A stretch of 64,000 nucleotides of DNA from Sinorhizobium mexicanum (GCF_013488225.1 NZ_CP041239.1:1-64000), one strand, 5' to 3'. Positions 8,524 to 18,160 are shown, counted from the first letter of the stretch. Program-made: numbers and translations. The notes: generated by a model from the letters alone, not told the origin.

Positions 8524-11500
8524 TCAAATTTTTTTTACGAGTGTGCCTGGTGGCAACGGACCGCAGATGAAAAAGGCTGGGCATCGGGGGCAAGTGCGGC
8601 TACTGCGATCTGGCGGAAGGTCGCCAGTCATGATCGCCGAGATGACATCGTCAACGGCTACCCGCCGCGCATTGAACTTCTTTGCATCGATCTCGATTGG
8701 TGTCGGTTCTTCTTCCGCGAGGTGCACGATCTGGACGAGCGCACCAGGGAACGAATTGCGTGCCCCGAAGAACATCGAGGTTGAAGCTGCGTCCGTAAGG
8801 GACGATTTGGTTGCGTGGCCCGTCCGTATGCGCCGAACCAGTTTTCGGCCAGAAGCATCTACAAGTATATCGTCCACGCGAATCTGAACCCTGGCCGCGC
8901 CCGAAGCAAGGCTTAGGTCGGGATGCGTGAGCTTTGTCATACCGGCGCGACTGTCGAGGAGTTTCTTGATGAGGGACCGAGCAATCGCTCGATATTCATC
9001 TGCGTATCCATTCTCACTGACGGCGGTTTCCTCAAGTGCTGACACAAGACGGCGATCGACCTCTGCCGCGTCGACAAGCTCAGGCGATCTTAAAACCACC
9101 CAGTCCACAACCATCTGGACGGCGTCATGCATCTTCATGAAGGTCGTTTCCACCCTCGTCCCGCCTACCCCAAGCAGGTGCGAATAGTAGAAGCGCCGGG
9201 GACAGCTGTCATGGGTTCCGAGCCGGGTGTCCTCGATGGTAACCGGACCCTCGAATACAACTTCCACGTGACTCTCATCCTCAGCCACCAATTCCAACGC
9301 CGGATCCACGCGACATTGAACCAAGGGTGGGACAATCCTGTCGATGTACTCGGAGTGGCCCCATTTCCGACCACCCTTCTGCATGGTGGGCGTGTAGATC
9401 GTCAGGCAGTCTCGTGCTCGCGACATCGCCACATAAAATAAGCATTCCTGCTCATCGAGATGCGCCTGTGTTCGGACTTCCCTGCCAGTTCCGACAAGAC
9501 CTCGCACCAAGCCGTCGGGCGTTTCGATACCTTGGAACAGATTGGGCGAGCGTGGCAGGCTTCCCGTGTTCACCCCTGGGAAGTGTATTGCCCGGAACTC
9601 TAGTCCCTTGGAGCCGTGGATAGTCATCAAACGGACGGCGTTGAGACCCTGAGCTGAGGAAGGGAGTTGTCTTAGGTCACGCTCATCGGCAAGGCGGACC
9701 AATCGGCGGATACGGTCGAGCAACCGCCCGATCGGCGATCCTTGGCCCGGAGCTGGGTTTCGAACGAAGTTCATCAGCTGCCATATCGCGATGCCTTTGG
9801 CGCGCGCTGAGATGGCGGAGTTCGACGCCAGATCTGCAGCAATTCTAGTGCGGTCGAGTAGCAAGGTAGCCAGCACGTCCCACGGATACGAGTCCGCGCT
9901 AAACCCCTCCATCGCGCGGCTCAAGGCGTTGAGCGCGGATCGACCCGCAAGCGTGAGTTCTGGGAATCGGTCAGGGTTTCCCATCCACGCAGGAGCAGGT
10001 CGAGTGTCGGCTGCGAGCCGCTGTACGATGTGTGCGGCATCCCCGATGCTCATTTGGAACTGTGGCATCGCCGCGGACCTCACGATGCCCATCGCGCGTC
10101 CATCCACCAGTATAGATAGGAGTGATAGCAGGTCCTTGATCTCAGGACGTTCAAAGATGCTGCCCAGATGTAGAACCGGAATGCCCAGGCTTTCGAGCGC
10201 GGCGCCGAACTTGGCCAATTTGTCGTTCCCGGTGCAAAGGATTGCTTGGTCCCGATACTCAATGCCTTCCGCTCGGAAAGCCTCGATGGCCTCCGCGACC
10301 GCCTCAATCTCGTCCGCTGCAAAATCGACTTGTCGGTGTTCGGGCTTGCGGCCACACGCGCCCCGATAGGCTTCTAGTCCGGAGTCCTTACCTTTGGCGA
10401 CATTCATCGTCTCAGCGAACCTCGAGAACGTTTTCACGATCTCGTCGGTCGAACGGTAATTGATTGAAAGCCGGCCGTCTTTGGTCCCAGGGAAATCGCT
10501 GGCGAAATTGGTCAGGTTGACGGATGAAGCGCCCCTGAAACGGTAGATGGACTGTTTCGCATCGCCGACAGCCCAAAGATGCTGCCCTGACGGCCGAAGC
10601 TTCTTGAGCAAGGTGACGCTGCTGCGATTGACGTCTTGGTACTCGTCGACCAAAACGTGAGCATAGCGTTCCGATAGCTCGTTTCGAACATCTTCGTGCT
10701 CGGTCAAGAGCTTGACCGGCAATGTGACGAGGTCGCCGAAATCGAGGCGCTGCAGCGCGCCTTTGATTTCCTCATACCGTCGATACACCCGCGCTACTTC
10801 GATCTGCTTCTCCGCCGCGATTTTTGCATCATTATCACCTGTTCTTTCCGCGGCTTCGGCCATCGCGATCGCCAGACCTTCGAATTCCGTTGGCGAGGCT
10901 AACTCGTCCTTCGCCCGAGATATGGCTGATAAAATCCTGTCGAGATTTTCGGTGGGGTCCCAGAGGTTTTTGTAGTGCTGAAGGCCGAGCTTAGGGGCCT
11001 CAACCTCGAGCAGGCCAATAGCATCGGCGCGGTCGATCATTTTTGGATCGTCGGGGATTCCAAGACGGTCGTGAAACCGTCGAACCAAGTCCAGACCGAA
11101 AGAATGGAACGTCCCGATCCACATTGCCGCCGCGGCCTCGGCATCGACAGCGGCGATCCGATCGAACAATTCGCCTGCGGCTTTATTAGAGAACGTGAGG
11201 ACAAGAATGCTGCGTGGATCAACGCTCTTGGACAGTAGCCACTTGATGCGGCCAACCAAGGTCTGGGTCTTGCCCGTACCCGGGCCTGCTTCGAGCAAGT
11301 AGGGTTCGCCCCAATGTTCCGCGGCGGACCTCTGCTTCTCGTTCAGGGCGCGCTCTTCAGTCGGCTTGCGCTCTTCCGCCACGACGGTGGGCAGGAGAAG
11401 CGCGTCGAGCAACTGCTGGATTATCGAAGATCGAGGAGCGCCAATCCTTTCGGCGATCTGGGCGGACGTCATTGAGCCGTCGACATGCAGTGACTTGGCC

Positions 11501-11934
11501 GTAGCGCGGGGCAGAAGAAGTTCGCGCGCGAATAGGTCCATTTGAACCTCGCGGCGTTGCCGACGGCTATAATCTTCCACCCGCTCGGCCCCAACCGGCG
11601 GCATTTCGGATGGCCGAGCAGTATCGATCTCGCCCGCTTCATAGCGCCGGGTCCTGTCGCCCAGCTCCACATGTCCCACTTCATGGGCCACGAGGAAGGC
11701 ATCCTCGAAATCCGATCCGGTCGCCTCGTGCATGATCATGGGCAGGTCTGGATCGAAGATGGCCCTTGCGCCGTTGAGCATCGGGCTGCCCTTCTCGACC
11801 CGCTGAACTTCTACGCCGGCCCTTTCGGCAGCCGTGACAGCCAGTTGATAGGGTTTCGAGACATCGGCGCCTCTGGCGATCAGCTCTGCGTTGATTTCTG
11901 CAGCACGTTGGCGGCCGATCTCGATCGCGTCCAT
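8524..11934 (-). CDS. ImmA/IrrE peptidase - UvrD helicase - Fe-S PD-(D/E)XK nuclease fusion
   Basis: This 1136-aa fusion has three parts. Residues 1-190 are an ImmA/IrrE-type zinc peptidase with H84-E85-V-G-H88. Residues 195-880 are a superfamily-1A UvrD/PcrA-like helicase: Walker A AGPGTGKT at 216-223, DEYQD at 430-434, then DAKQSIYRFRG, MTIHGSKGLEF and YVAMSRARD. The C-terminal part has one early Cys (DSCPRRFYY) and C1115, C1118 and C1124 as CxxCx5C, the four-cysteine Fe-S pattern of AddB/Cas4-type nucleases. ATG 11934 directly follows the upstream TGA by 1 nt, and an in-frame TTG at 11949 is less likely. ImmA-type peptidases cleave repressors in mobile elements (family knowledge). Here it may sense or release the operon's regulators, which is inference. 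Confidence 0.88.
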   Translation of the reverse strand: MDAIEIGRQRAAEINAELIARGADVSKPYQLAVTAAERAGVEVQRVEKGSPMLNGARAIFDPDLPMIMHEATGSDFEDAFLVAHEVGHVELGDRTRRYEAGEIDTARPSEMPPVGAERVEDYSRRQRREVQMDLFARELLLPRATAKSLHVDGSMTSAQIAERIGAPRSSIIQQLLDALLLPTVVAEERKPTEERALNEKQRSAAEHWGEPYLLEAGPGTGKTQTLVGRIKWLLSKSVDPRSILVLTFSNKAAGELFDRIAAVDAEAAAAMWIGTFHSFGLDLVRRFHDRLGIPDDPKMIDRADAIGLLEVEAPKLGLQHYKNLWDPTENLDRILSAISRAKDELASPTEFEGLAIAMAEAAERTGDNDAKIAAEKQIEVARVYRRYEEIKGALQRLDFGDLVTLPVKLLTEHEDVRNELSERYAHVLVDEYQDVNRSSVTLLKKLRPSGQHLWAVGDAKQSIYRFRGASSVNLTNFASDFPGTKDGRLSINYRSTDEIVKTFSRFAETMNVAKGKDSGLEAYRGACGRKPEHRQVDFAADEIEAVAEAIEAFRAEGIEYRDQAILCTGNDKLAKFGAALESLGIPVLHLGSIFERPEIKDLLSLLSILVDGRAMGIVRSAAMPQFQMSIGDAAHIVQRLAADTRPAPAWMGNPDRFPELTLAGRSALNALSRAMEGFSADSYPWDVLATLLLDRTRIAADLASNSAISARAKGIAIWQLMNFVRNPAPGQGSPIGRLLDRIRRLVRLADERDLRQLPSSAQGLNAVRLMTIHGSKGLEFRAIHFPGVNTGSLPRSPNLFQGIETPDGLVRGLVGTGREVRTQAHLDEQECLFYVAMSRARDCLTIYTPTMQKGGRKWGHSEYIDRIVPPLVQCRVDPALELVAEDESHVEVVFEGPVTIEDTRLGTHDSCPRRFYYSHLLGVGGTRVETTFMKMHDAVQMVVDWVVLRSPELVDAAEVDRRLVSALEETAVSENGYADEYRAIARSLIKKLLDSRAGMTKLTHPDLSLASGAARVQIRVDDILVDASGRKLVRRIRTGHATKSSLTDAASTSMFFGARNSFPGALVQIVHLAEEEPTPIEIDAKKFNARRVAVDDVISAIMTGDLPPDRSSRTCPRCPAFFICGPLPPGTLVKKI

Positions 11935-11935
11935 G

Positions 11936-12484
11936 TCACGCCTCGTCAACCAGCTCGGCGATTTCTTCCGGCGTGTGGCCGCATTGCGCCAAAACCGATG
12001 CCAGTTCCATTTGAGAGGTTACGTTCGGTTTTGTGTCGGCCTTATAGCTTGCGCCGGCTGCAAGAACGCGCGGAGCGTTGAGGTAGGAAGTCAGCTCTTC
12101 GATGCCGGTGCCCAATGCTTGGGCCAAGCGAGCGAGGAATCGCTTGGGAATGGACGCGAAAATCACCGCTCGATCGCGTAGTTGCATGATGACGGCCGTC
12201 TTCACACCTATCGTAGTCGCCACGTCCTTGGTGAAGCGCTTGGCGGACAGCGGTTCACCCGTAATCTGCGAAAATCTCGACCACGATGCCGCGACGACAG
12301 GGGAGTCGAGGTCAAGCGGTATCTCGCTCGCGTCGTCGAAGTCGAGCTCCAGCAATAAGTTCAAGAGATCTGACCGAAGGTCTGGATAGGTAGTTAGATA
12401 TCGATCCAGGGTCTCTTTGTCGTGGTTCGGCTCGACCGCGAATGCGGCGAGAATGTTTTCAATGTCATTTGGATGCCGGTTCAT
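11936..12484 (-). CDS. Small HTH-like protein paired with sigma-like factor
   Basis: This 182-aa acidic protein of an unnamed family is ATGA-overlapped with the sigma-like gene before it and followed after 1 nt by the ImmA-helicase gene. Residues about 85-135 (KRFTKDVATTIGVKTAVIM, then a helix rich in R and A and IPKRFLARLAQALG) look like a helix-turn-helix. The N-terminal 60 residues are helical and Leu/Asp-rich. Position and size suggest an anti-sigma or co-regulator, possibly the target of the neighbouring ImmA-type peptidase, since such peptidases are normally encoded next to the repressor they cut. That link is inference. ATG 12484 was chosen, and the 25 upstream codons of the open frame lie inside the sigma-like gene. 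Confidence 0.65.
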   Translation of the reverse strand: MNRHPNDIENILAAFAVEPNHDKETLDRYLTTYPDLRSDLLNLLLELDFDDASEIPLDLDSPVVAASWSRFSQITGEPLSAKRFTKDVATTIGVKTAVIMQLRDRAVIFASIPKRFLARLAQALGTGIEELTSYLNAPRVLAAGASYKADTKPNVTSQMELASVLAQCGHTPEEIAELVDEA

Positions 12485-13275
12485 TCTAAATCCTCCATAG
12501 CCTTCCGGAGCTTGCCAATAGCTCTCTTCCTGCGGTTGCGGACCGTTTGGTCGTTGCATCCGAGGAGGCCGGATATCGTGATGACTTCGGGGTCGCTCGA
12601 GGCATCGTTGTAGCCCTTGAGGGAGAGCAGAATAACTTCACGTTCTTCTGCGGGTAGCTTGTTGATCGCAACACCGAGCGCGGACCGGTAAGCCGGATCG
12701 TCAATTTTTTCGGACTTAAATGGATCGTATGATCCGGCAGCCTTCTCGACTTCGGGCGAAATCGTTTCGTCGTCGTCGTAGGACAATGGCTGATTTCGTT
12801 TTTCTTCCAGATCGGCCTTTGCGCGCGCTGTCAGACGCAACGCCTTTATGGCCGCTGCAAAATTCACCTCAAAATAATCCAGCGCAGCTAGATAGCCGTT
12901 ACGGTCCTCGATCAATTTGACCTCGAAAGCAAAGACTACCGCTTCGATAATCTTTTCAGCGCGGGAGCTGACGGCCTGCTTTTCACCTACATAGTGATAC
13001 GCCCCCGGCGTCGCAGCGGCCCGCTCGATCCTGGCAATCAATGCCTTGTACATAAGTTCGAACGGGACACTAGAATTGTCCCGCTTCGATTTACGGACGA
13101 AGTGCAGGAGGCATTCCGAAGGCAGGAAGTCAGGATGCCCCGGGGATGAGATTCGCATACGTTCGATCAAGTCGTCTCGAGGTATCCTCTCGAGGTATTC
13201 GATCAACGACTCGATTTCTGGCCTGCGACGATACGGCTTGCCATCAGGATAAGTCTGTCTTAGCGGCTCGACCAA
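12481..13275 (-). CDS. Sigma-70/ECF-like regulatory protein
   Basis: This 264-aa protein has a C-terminal sigma region-4-like domain. LPAEEREVILLSLKGYND is followed by a helix-turn-helix GCNDQTVRNRRKRAIGKLRK at about residues 235-258. The N-terminal part has SECLLHFVRKSKR and MYKALIARIERAA, resembling a divergent region 2. It begins with TTG 13275 behind a GGGGGA ribosome-binding site, and no better ATG exists upstream. As first gene of the six-gene operon it probably controls that operon or a target set. It overlaps the next gene by ATGA. Sigma-like factors are unusual as first genes of defence operons. Whether it binds RNA polymerase core cannot be told from sequence. Confidence 0.72.
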   Translation of the reverse strand: MVEPLRQTYPDGKPYRRRPEIESLIEYLERIPRDDLIERMRISSPGHPDFLPSECLLHFVRKSKRDNSSVPFELMYKALIARIERAAATPGAYHYVGEKQAVSSRAEKIIEAVVFAFEVKLIEDRNGYLAALDYFEVNFAAAIKALRLTARAKADLEEKRNQPLSYDDDETISPEVEKAAGSYDPFKSEKIDDPAYRSALGVAINKLPAEEREVILLSLKGYNDASSDPEVITISGLLGCNDQTVRNRRKRAIGKLRKAMEDLE

Positions 13276-13732
13276 TAATCCCCCTCAGCTACTTGTAGGT
13301 TGTACATATTTGACGTCGCGGGTCGTTCCGCAAGGCGTTGTCCCACCTAAATTGTTGAATAAGTAAGGGACTTCGCCTTCATTCGAGGCTATTTCTACTC
13401 CGATTCCTACACTCACCTATCTCTCGAGATTGCTAATTCCGCTCAGGTTGCAGTTGCTCGTTTACCAGATGACACTGGTCGCGTCCGCTCTTTGCGGGCT
13501 TCCGAGCTATTGAGACTGAAGCGTTCTAAAGTACCGGCGAACCGCTGCAGACAAGCTCACGACCTAGCGATGTCGGCTCCGCTCATCCGACAAACAAGAA
13601 TGCATTGCCGGTACCTCAGACAGTCGCCGCTGTCGTCAGACGACATATTTGGACCCCGGCCCCAATGCGTTGCTAACCCTCCAAAGCGTTCGACGAAGTC
13701 CGTTCGCGCCTGCCTTCGATTGGTGCCAAATG
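13276..13732. promoter_or_regulatory. Gap carrying promoter of the six-gene operon
   Basis: This is 457 bp between two leftward genes. No coding frame is convincing. The segment just right of 13275 must hold the leftward promoter, and a purine-rich ribosome-binding site lies at about 13280-13286. The rest, up to 13732, shows no recognised repeats, although a leftward terminator for the methylase gene is expected. Confidence 0.45.
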
Positions 13733-16700
13733 TCAAGGCCTCAGAGCCCAGGCCACAGTCGGCGTAGGCACGCGATCTAGCACGGCGTCATATACGCGGT
13801 CACTTACACGATATGCCTTCCGAACGGCGCCTTCCAAGGCGCTTTCAACTTCCACAATTCGGTGCCATCGTGTGTCGACTGCACTTTTGGCCTTGCGATA
13901 GGCAGATCGAACGAAAGCGATCTGGGTGGGGGTAAGAGGACCGAAGAGTTCAGTTGCCTTGCGGCTGAACTCCGTCTCCGAAATCGCCCAAAATTTCTCG
14001 ACTCTCGTCAGCTTCGCCTCGGGTGTTGCTGCCGCAAAATCGGCGTTAGCTTCTCTCAGTGCCTGCCGCAGAGCCTCCCACTCACCTTGAAGTGCGACAG
14101 CGGCGTCGCCGATGGCAGCTGACGAAGCTCTGCTCATCCGCGGCACGGGAATACTAGCCAGATCCAGTTTGCTGACCTTCGGGAATTTGTCTCCAAACAA
14201 ACGGTTCGTGAAACGCTCGTAGGTGGCTGAAACGAAGCGACTATTGAGTAGTCCCAGCAGCGTTCGGAGCGGGACGCCCCGTGCGTTGTAGATTGCGAAG
14301 AGGGTGTTTAGATACAGAACTGGATCTGTCGGCGTCTGAAGGCACGCTGACATTCCCTGCCAGAATATCTGCTGAACGAGGATGCGCGGTCGAGCATAGT
14401 GATCCAGTTCGCGCTTATCTCGAAGCAGATCAGAGTACTGCAGCCACTGGGTCGTGCTTGGCTCAATGAAATATCTCTGAACGTCGTTGGCGTCGACATA
14501 GGGATACCAGTCACTGCCCTCACGCGTAGGACTGTGGAAACCGCGATTCTGGATGAACTCCCTCGGCACCTTCGTGTGGTGATAGACCTGAATGCCAACG
14601 GTCACGTCAGCGACCGCGTCAAGTCGCATGCAACGGCCCGCAATTTGGTCCAATTCGTCCGCAATGCGTGATGGATAGATTACTTCGAAGCGATGGTTGG
14701 GCTGTTTTGCCTGAAAGCCTTGCGTTGTATCATGCGCTATAAACCAGTCGCGCTCCGCAAGCTGCTTGAGCTTTGCAGTCTCGGAACGGCCGCGCGAAAG
14801 GGCAGCTATCTGCATTGTGCTCAATCCCACAGCATCCACGCTGGCGAGCGGCTCGCGGCGCTTCTTAGCAACGAGCAGCATGGCATCGTGATTTACGTCC
14901 CTGAAGATCTTCCACGTATTGGTGATCTCCAGCAACTCGAAGTGCCGCAGGAGCCAAGCCCGAAACGAGCCATAGCCATCTACAGTTAGCCAGGAGTTTG
15001 GGAGTACGAAGGCCAACATTCCCTCCGGCCGGAGCATTTCCCAGGTCCTGATGACGAATAGAGCATAGGAATCCCGCTCTTCTCCGCTGAAAGGAAAACG
15101 CTCATCTATTTCACGTGCTGACCACCCATCGAGTTCAGCTCCCCATGGTGGATTCCCGATCACAACGTCGTAGGCTTCGTCATCGCCGCTGCGAAGCGAG
15201 TCACCGACAGTGATAGAGCTGTCAAGTGTCTCTAGCTTTTCGCCCCGGCGTGCAGTCCGCAGCCAAATGCTTAGCCGGGAAATCTCCACCGACTCAGGCA
15301 GCAGATCCCGGCCATACAGGTTCTGGCGGAGGATCAGTCTATCCAAATCAAGCAACGATCTCTGCCGTCGCGACCCTTGCAATTCTGCCAGTGCACGGTT
15401 TGTCTTTTCGTGCTCATCATGCAACTGGGCCAAAGCCTCCACCAGGAAAGCCCCAGACCCACAAGCCGGGTCCATCACTTTCAACGAGCCGAGCCGATCG
15501 GCATAGTTGGTAAGGAGCACCATCTGCCGGCGACGAGCCGCACCGCGCCCTGCGCCAATTTTCGGATGGCCCGTGGCGGCAGTCTCGGCTTCCTCAAGCA
15601 AACGCTCAAATACTCGCCGCAGAGCGCGTTCAACCAAGTACGAGGTGACCTCCTGGGGCGTATAATAGACTCCGCCGACCTGCTGACTGGTGACCTCGAT
15701 CTCGCCGATTCCGCGAACGCGCGCCGGCCCGTTGCTTATGTCTTTCAGGCTCTGTTCGAATATGGCTCCTAGGGCTTGTTCATCCAGGTCTTCTGCGAAA
15801 TCGTAAACGTCGAATCCGAATACCCCCACGATCTCCAAGCTCTGCCGTCGTCCGCGCCCTACTCGGAATCTCTTCTCAAACAGGGCGTTTGGAATTTGGA
15901 CCGCATCGAAATAGGCGTCGTGCGCAAACAGACCGCCATTGAAAGCATTGAGCGCCACACCATCTACACCCCCGCCGATGTTCAATGCGGAGAACAGATC
16001 GCGGTACTCGCGCCAGTAGGCACCCTCCCGGCCATCAGCGCGAGCTCTTTGCACTACCTGGCGTAGTGTATTTCTCGGTACTAGCTCCGCGGGATGATCC
16101 TCGCAAAATGCGACAAAGAGGACTCGGTTCAAGAGCTTGTGAGTCTTCCCGTACAGCTGACTAGAGGTCATTCCCGCCGATGCCGGCTGCGCACTTAGGC
16201 ATGCTATCAGTTCATTTTGGACGGCCTTGTAGAGACCGTAGAATCCTTCTGTAAGTTCCCGACCTGCCGAGATTGATTCTCGAAACGCGCGGCTGGCCAC
16301 GGGTTCGCGGCCACGACCAAGCAGCCCCTCGGGCCTAAGCAACACGTAAAACTCAAAGAGGCGCTCTCGGTCGCGAAGGTCGTTCAAAGCCCAAGAGTGA
16401 TAAGCTCCGGTGTAGCCATTCTTATAGAGGCGCACTTCACGCAGATTGGTAACGAGAACCCATTCTATGCCGGGTTTCTGCGTCGCGTAACGAAACCCCT
16501 GCTCAACCGGGGTTTCTCGATTGGCTCTTCCCACCTGCGGCTGATCCAGATCGGTCTTGGCGTCTTTAATCTCTCCGACTGCGCCCCACTCCTCCACCCC
16601 CGCGGTAAGGTCAAATCGACCGAGGACGAAATCAGGGGTATGTCGGCCGCTCGAACGCTTCGGCATGAGCGAAGCTTCAACCGTTCGGCCGATCTGCTCG

Positions 16701-16909
16701 TAACCTAAGACTGTACCAAGGATCTCGCTGTTGAAGGTCTGCTCGGCGGAACTCTCCGTTAGCTTATTGAGAACGCCCCTTTCAAGCTGGCCAATCCAGT
16801 GATTCACCGCGGTGATGGCAGCGGCTGGCAGCGAAAGACCACGCTCGCTTTCGCCGCGCAAAACGTTACGAAGCACCCTCGAATTGAACAGTGACTGGAC
16901 CTTGGACAT
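13733..16909 (-). CDS. Eco57I-type fused restriction endonuclease / N6-adenine methylase
   Basis: This 1058-aa protein combines modification and cleavage. The N-terminus has a PD-(D/E)XK nuclease: P92-D93, then E113-I-K115. An N6-adenine methyltransferase core follows, with SAM motif DPACGSG at 480-486 and catalytic NPPW at 586-589. The C-terminal third has TaqI/BREX-PglX-like target-recognition character (HHTKVPREFIQNRGF, LLGLLNSRF). Length and order fit type IIG enzymes of the Eco57I family, with no separate S or R subunit nearby. ATG 16909 has AGGGG upstream. It is flanked by the WYL regulator and the ubiquitin-like operon, all leftward but with 300-460 bp gaps, so it is probably its own unit. 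Its recognition sequence cannot be read from the protein. Confidence 0.9.
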   Translation of the reverse strand: MSKVQSLFNSRVLRNVLRGESERGLSLPAAAITAVNHWIGQLERGVLNKLTESSAEQTFNSEILGTVLGYEQIGRTVEASLMPKRSSGRHTPDFVLGRFDLTAGVEEWGAVGEIKDAKTDLDQPQVGRANRETPVEQGFRYATQKPGIEWVLVTNLREVRLYKNGYTGAYHSWALNDLRDRERLFEFYVLLRPEGLLGRGREPVASRAFRESISAGRELTEGFYGLYKAVQNELIACLSAQPASAGMTSSQLYGKTHKLLNRVLFVAFCEDHPAELVPRNTLRQVVQRARADGREGAYWREYRDLFSALNIGGGVDGVALNAFNGGLFAHDAYFDAVQIPNALFEKRFRVGRGRRQSLEIVGVFGFDVYDFAEDLDEQALGAIFEQSLKDISNGPARVRGIGEIEVTSQQVGGVYYTPQEVTSYLVERALRRVFERLLEEAETAATGHPKIGAGRGAARRRQMVLLTNYADRLGSLKVMDPACGSGAFLVEALAQLHDEHEKTNRALAELQGSRRQRSLLDLDRLILRQNLYGRDLLPESVEISRLSIWLRTARRGEKLETLDSSITVGDSLRSGDDEAYDVVIGNPPWGAELDGWSAREIDERFPFSGEERDSYALFVIRTWEMLRPEGMLAFVLPNSWLTVDGYGSFRAWLLRHFELLEITNTWKIFRDVNHDAMLLVAKKRREPLASVDAVGLSTMQIAALSRGRSETAKLKQLAERDWFIAHDTTQGFQAKQPNHRFEVIYPSRIADELDQIAGRCMRLDAVADVTVGIQVYHHTKVPREFIQNRGFHSPTREGSDWYPYVDANDVQRYFIEPSTTQWLQYSDLLRDKRELDHYARPRILVQQIFWQGMSACLQTPTDPVLYLNTLFAIYNARGVPLRTLLGLLNSRFVSATYERFTNRLFGDKFPKVSKLDLASIPVPRMSRASSAAIGDAAVALQGEWEALRQALREANADFAAATPEAKLTRVEKFWAISETEFSRKATELFGPLTPTQIAFVRSAYRKAKSAVDTRWHRIVEVESALEGAVRKAYRVSDRVYDAVLDRVPTPTVAWALRP

Positions 16910-16925
16910 TGGACCCCTGACGCAT

Positions 16926-16963
16926 GAATCTGATTCGTGAATCGGTGCATTCAGACACGATTC
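16926..16963. promoter_or_regulatory. Cluster of four GANTC sites upstream of methylase gene
   Basis: GAATC occurs at 16926-16930, GATTC at 16932-16936, GAATC at 16939-16943 and GATTC at 16959-16963. Sites two and three form the palindrome GATTC-GT-GAATC. GANTC is the target of the cell-cycle methylase CcrM in alphaproteobacteria. The cluster starts 17 bp upstream of the methylase start codon, within its likely 5' leader or promoter. The rest of the 16910-17209 gap shows no gene. Confidence 0.6.
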
Positions 16964-17209
16964 GCGTCAACCTTTTCTAAGCAATGCTGCTTTCTGGGCG
17001 GGCGATGTAGTGCACGCACGGCCCGGCTATTGCCGATAGAGTTGAGTTCCATAGGTAAGGGTTTCGACGTCCGTATCGGACTAGGGTTGATTGGAACAGA
17101 GAAGAAGGTCCAACGGCATCTTGGGACGACATCACGAAGTCCCGAGAACGTCCGACCGGCCGAAAAGATGGTGCATTGCGGCACGCCGATACTCGGTAGA
17201 AAGGTCAAT

Positions 17210-18127
17210 CTATTGTCCATCTAGCGAGTTGTCTTCTCGTGCGTTTCGCACGAGCTCCTTTGTCCGCTCCTTAGCCTCTTGGAGCTGCTCCATTACTGTT
17301 TCGGAATTCTCAAGCTCGAGCTGCAACCGCCCGGGCGAAAGCTCTTTCGACGCCGAAAGGTCCAGGTTCATGCGGCGAATAAAGTAGAACGCAAGAGAGG
17401 CTCTCATTTCGAGATCGAGGTGACCGTCGACCATTCCGTAGTCAAGTTGTATCGTCTTGCTCTGCTGCGGCGAGAGGCCGCGGTGCGGCCTAAGTCGAAG
17501 CATAATTTTTGTAGCCCACTCGATGTCGTGATCGGGATCGAATTGTACCGGCTTTGTGTCTCCGATCTCGTCGATGCGTGAGAGCACGAAATCGCGGAAG
17601 TCCTCCTTATCGCAGCACCAGGCACGAACGTGCCACCGATGACCGTCAAACGCGAGAGCATGAGGCGCGATCGCACGCCGACGCGCGCCTGTAAGCGCAT
17701 GATAGCGGATATCGAGCGCCACGCGTTCCCGCATTGCCATCAGCAGTTTCCGCAAGCACTCAGTTGAGACGCTTCGGGCGATGTCCGGCGCGACCTCAAC
17801 CGGGGGCACCTCCCTGAACCACAGGTCGGATTTCGGGATGACACCCGAGAGCGCTGCCCGCAATTGCAGGAGCAGCCGGTCGGCAGAGGGAATCAGGAAG
17901 CGCGGCTTGAACACTGCCGACGGCTTGTAGCCTCTCGCGGTTGGTTTCAGATTCCCGGGAGCGATCTCCCTATAATTCCTAAGATCAACCGAGGCTTGCG
18001 GCGTGGAAATGCCGAATGTCGATTCCAGGTCGCTTCTGATCACCCGGTTCTCCCAGAACATCTTCCATTCGACGAGCTCAAAGCGTCGTTGCTGGGTCCA
18101 GGTGCGTCGATCATCGGTTTCGGACAT
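17210..18127 (-). CDS. WYL-domain transcriptional regulator (BrxR/CapW-like)
   Basis: This 305-aa protein has an N-terminal winged-helix segment (residues 10-60, with FGISTPQASVDLRNYRE as recognition helix) and a central WYL domain at about 140-230 (IRYHALTG, HALAFDGHRWHVRAWC, FRDFVLSRI). A C-terminal WCX-like extension follows. WYL regulators such as BrxR and CapW bind palindromes upstream of defence operons and repress them until a signal is sensed (family knowledge). The gene diverges from the AddB/AddA-McrBC cluster. The perfect inverted repeat at 18161-18176 lies between them, so autorepression and control of the cluster are the natural reading. ATG 18127 begins MSETDD. Confidence 0.88.
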   Translation of the reverse strand: MSETDDRRTWTQQRRFELVEWKMFWENRVIRSDLESTFGISTPQASVDLRNYREIAPGNLKPTARGYKPSAVFKPRFLIPSADRLLLQLRAALSGVIPKSDLWFREVPPVEVAPDIARSVSTECLRKLLMAMRERVALDIRYHALTGARRRAIAPHALAFDGHRWHVRAWCCDKEDFRDFVLSRIDEIGDTKPVQFDPDHDIEWATKIMLRLRPHRGLSPQQSKTIQLDYGMVDGHLDLEMRASLAFYFIRRMNLDLSASKELSPGRLQLELENSETVMEQLQEAKERTKELVRNAREDNSLDGQ

Positions 18128-18160
18128 GAGAACCTCTATCCAGACTTGACATGTATATAA

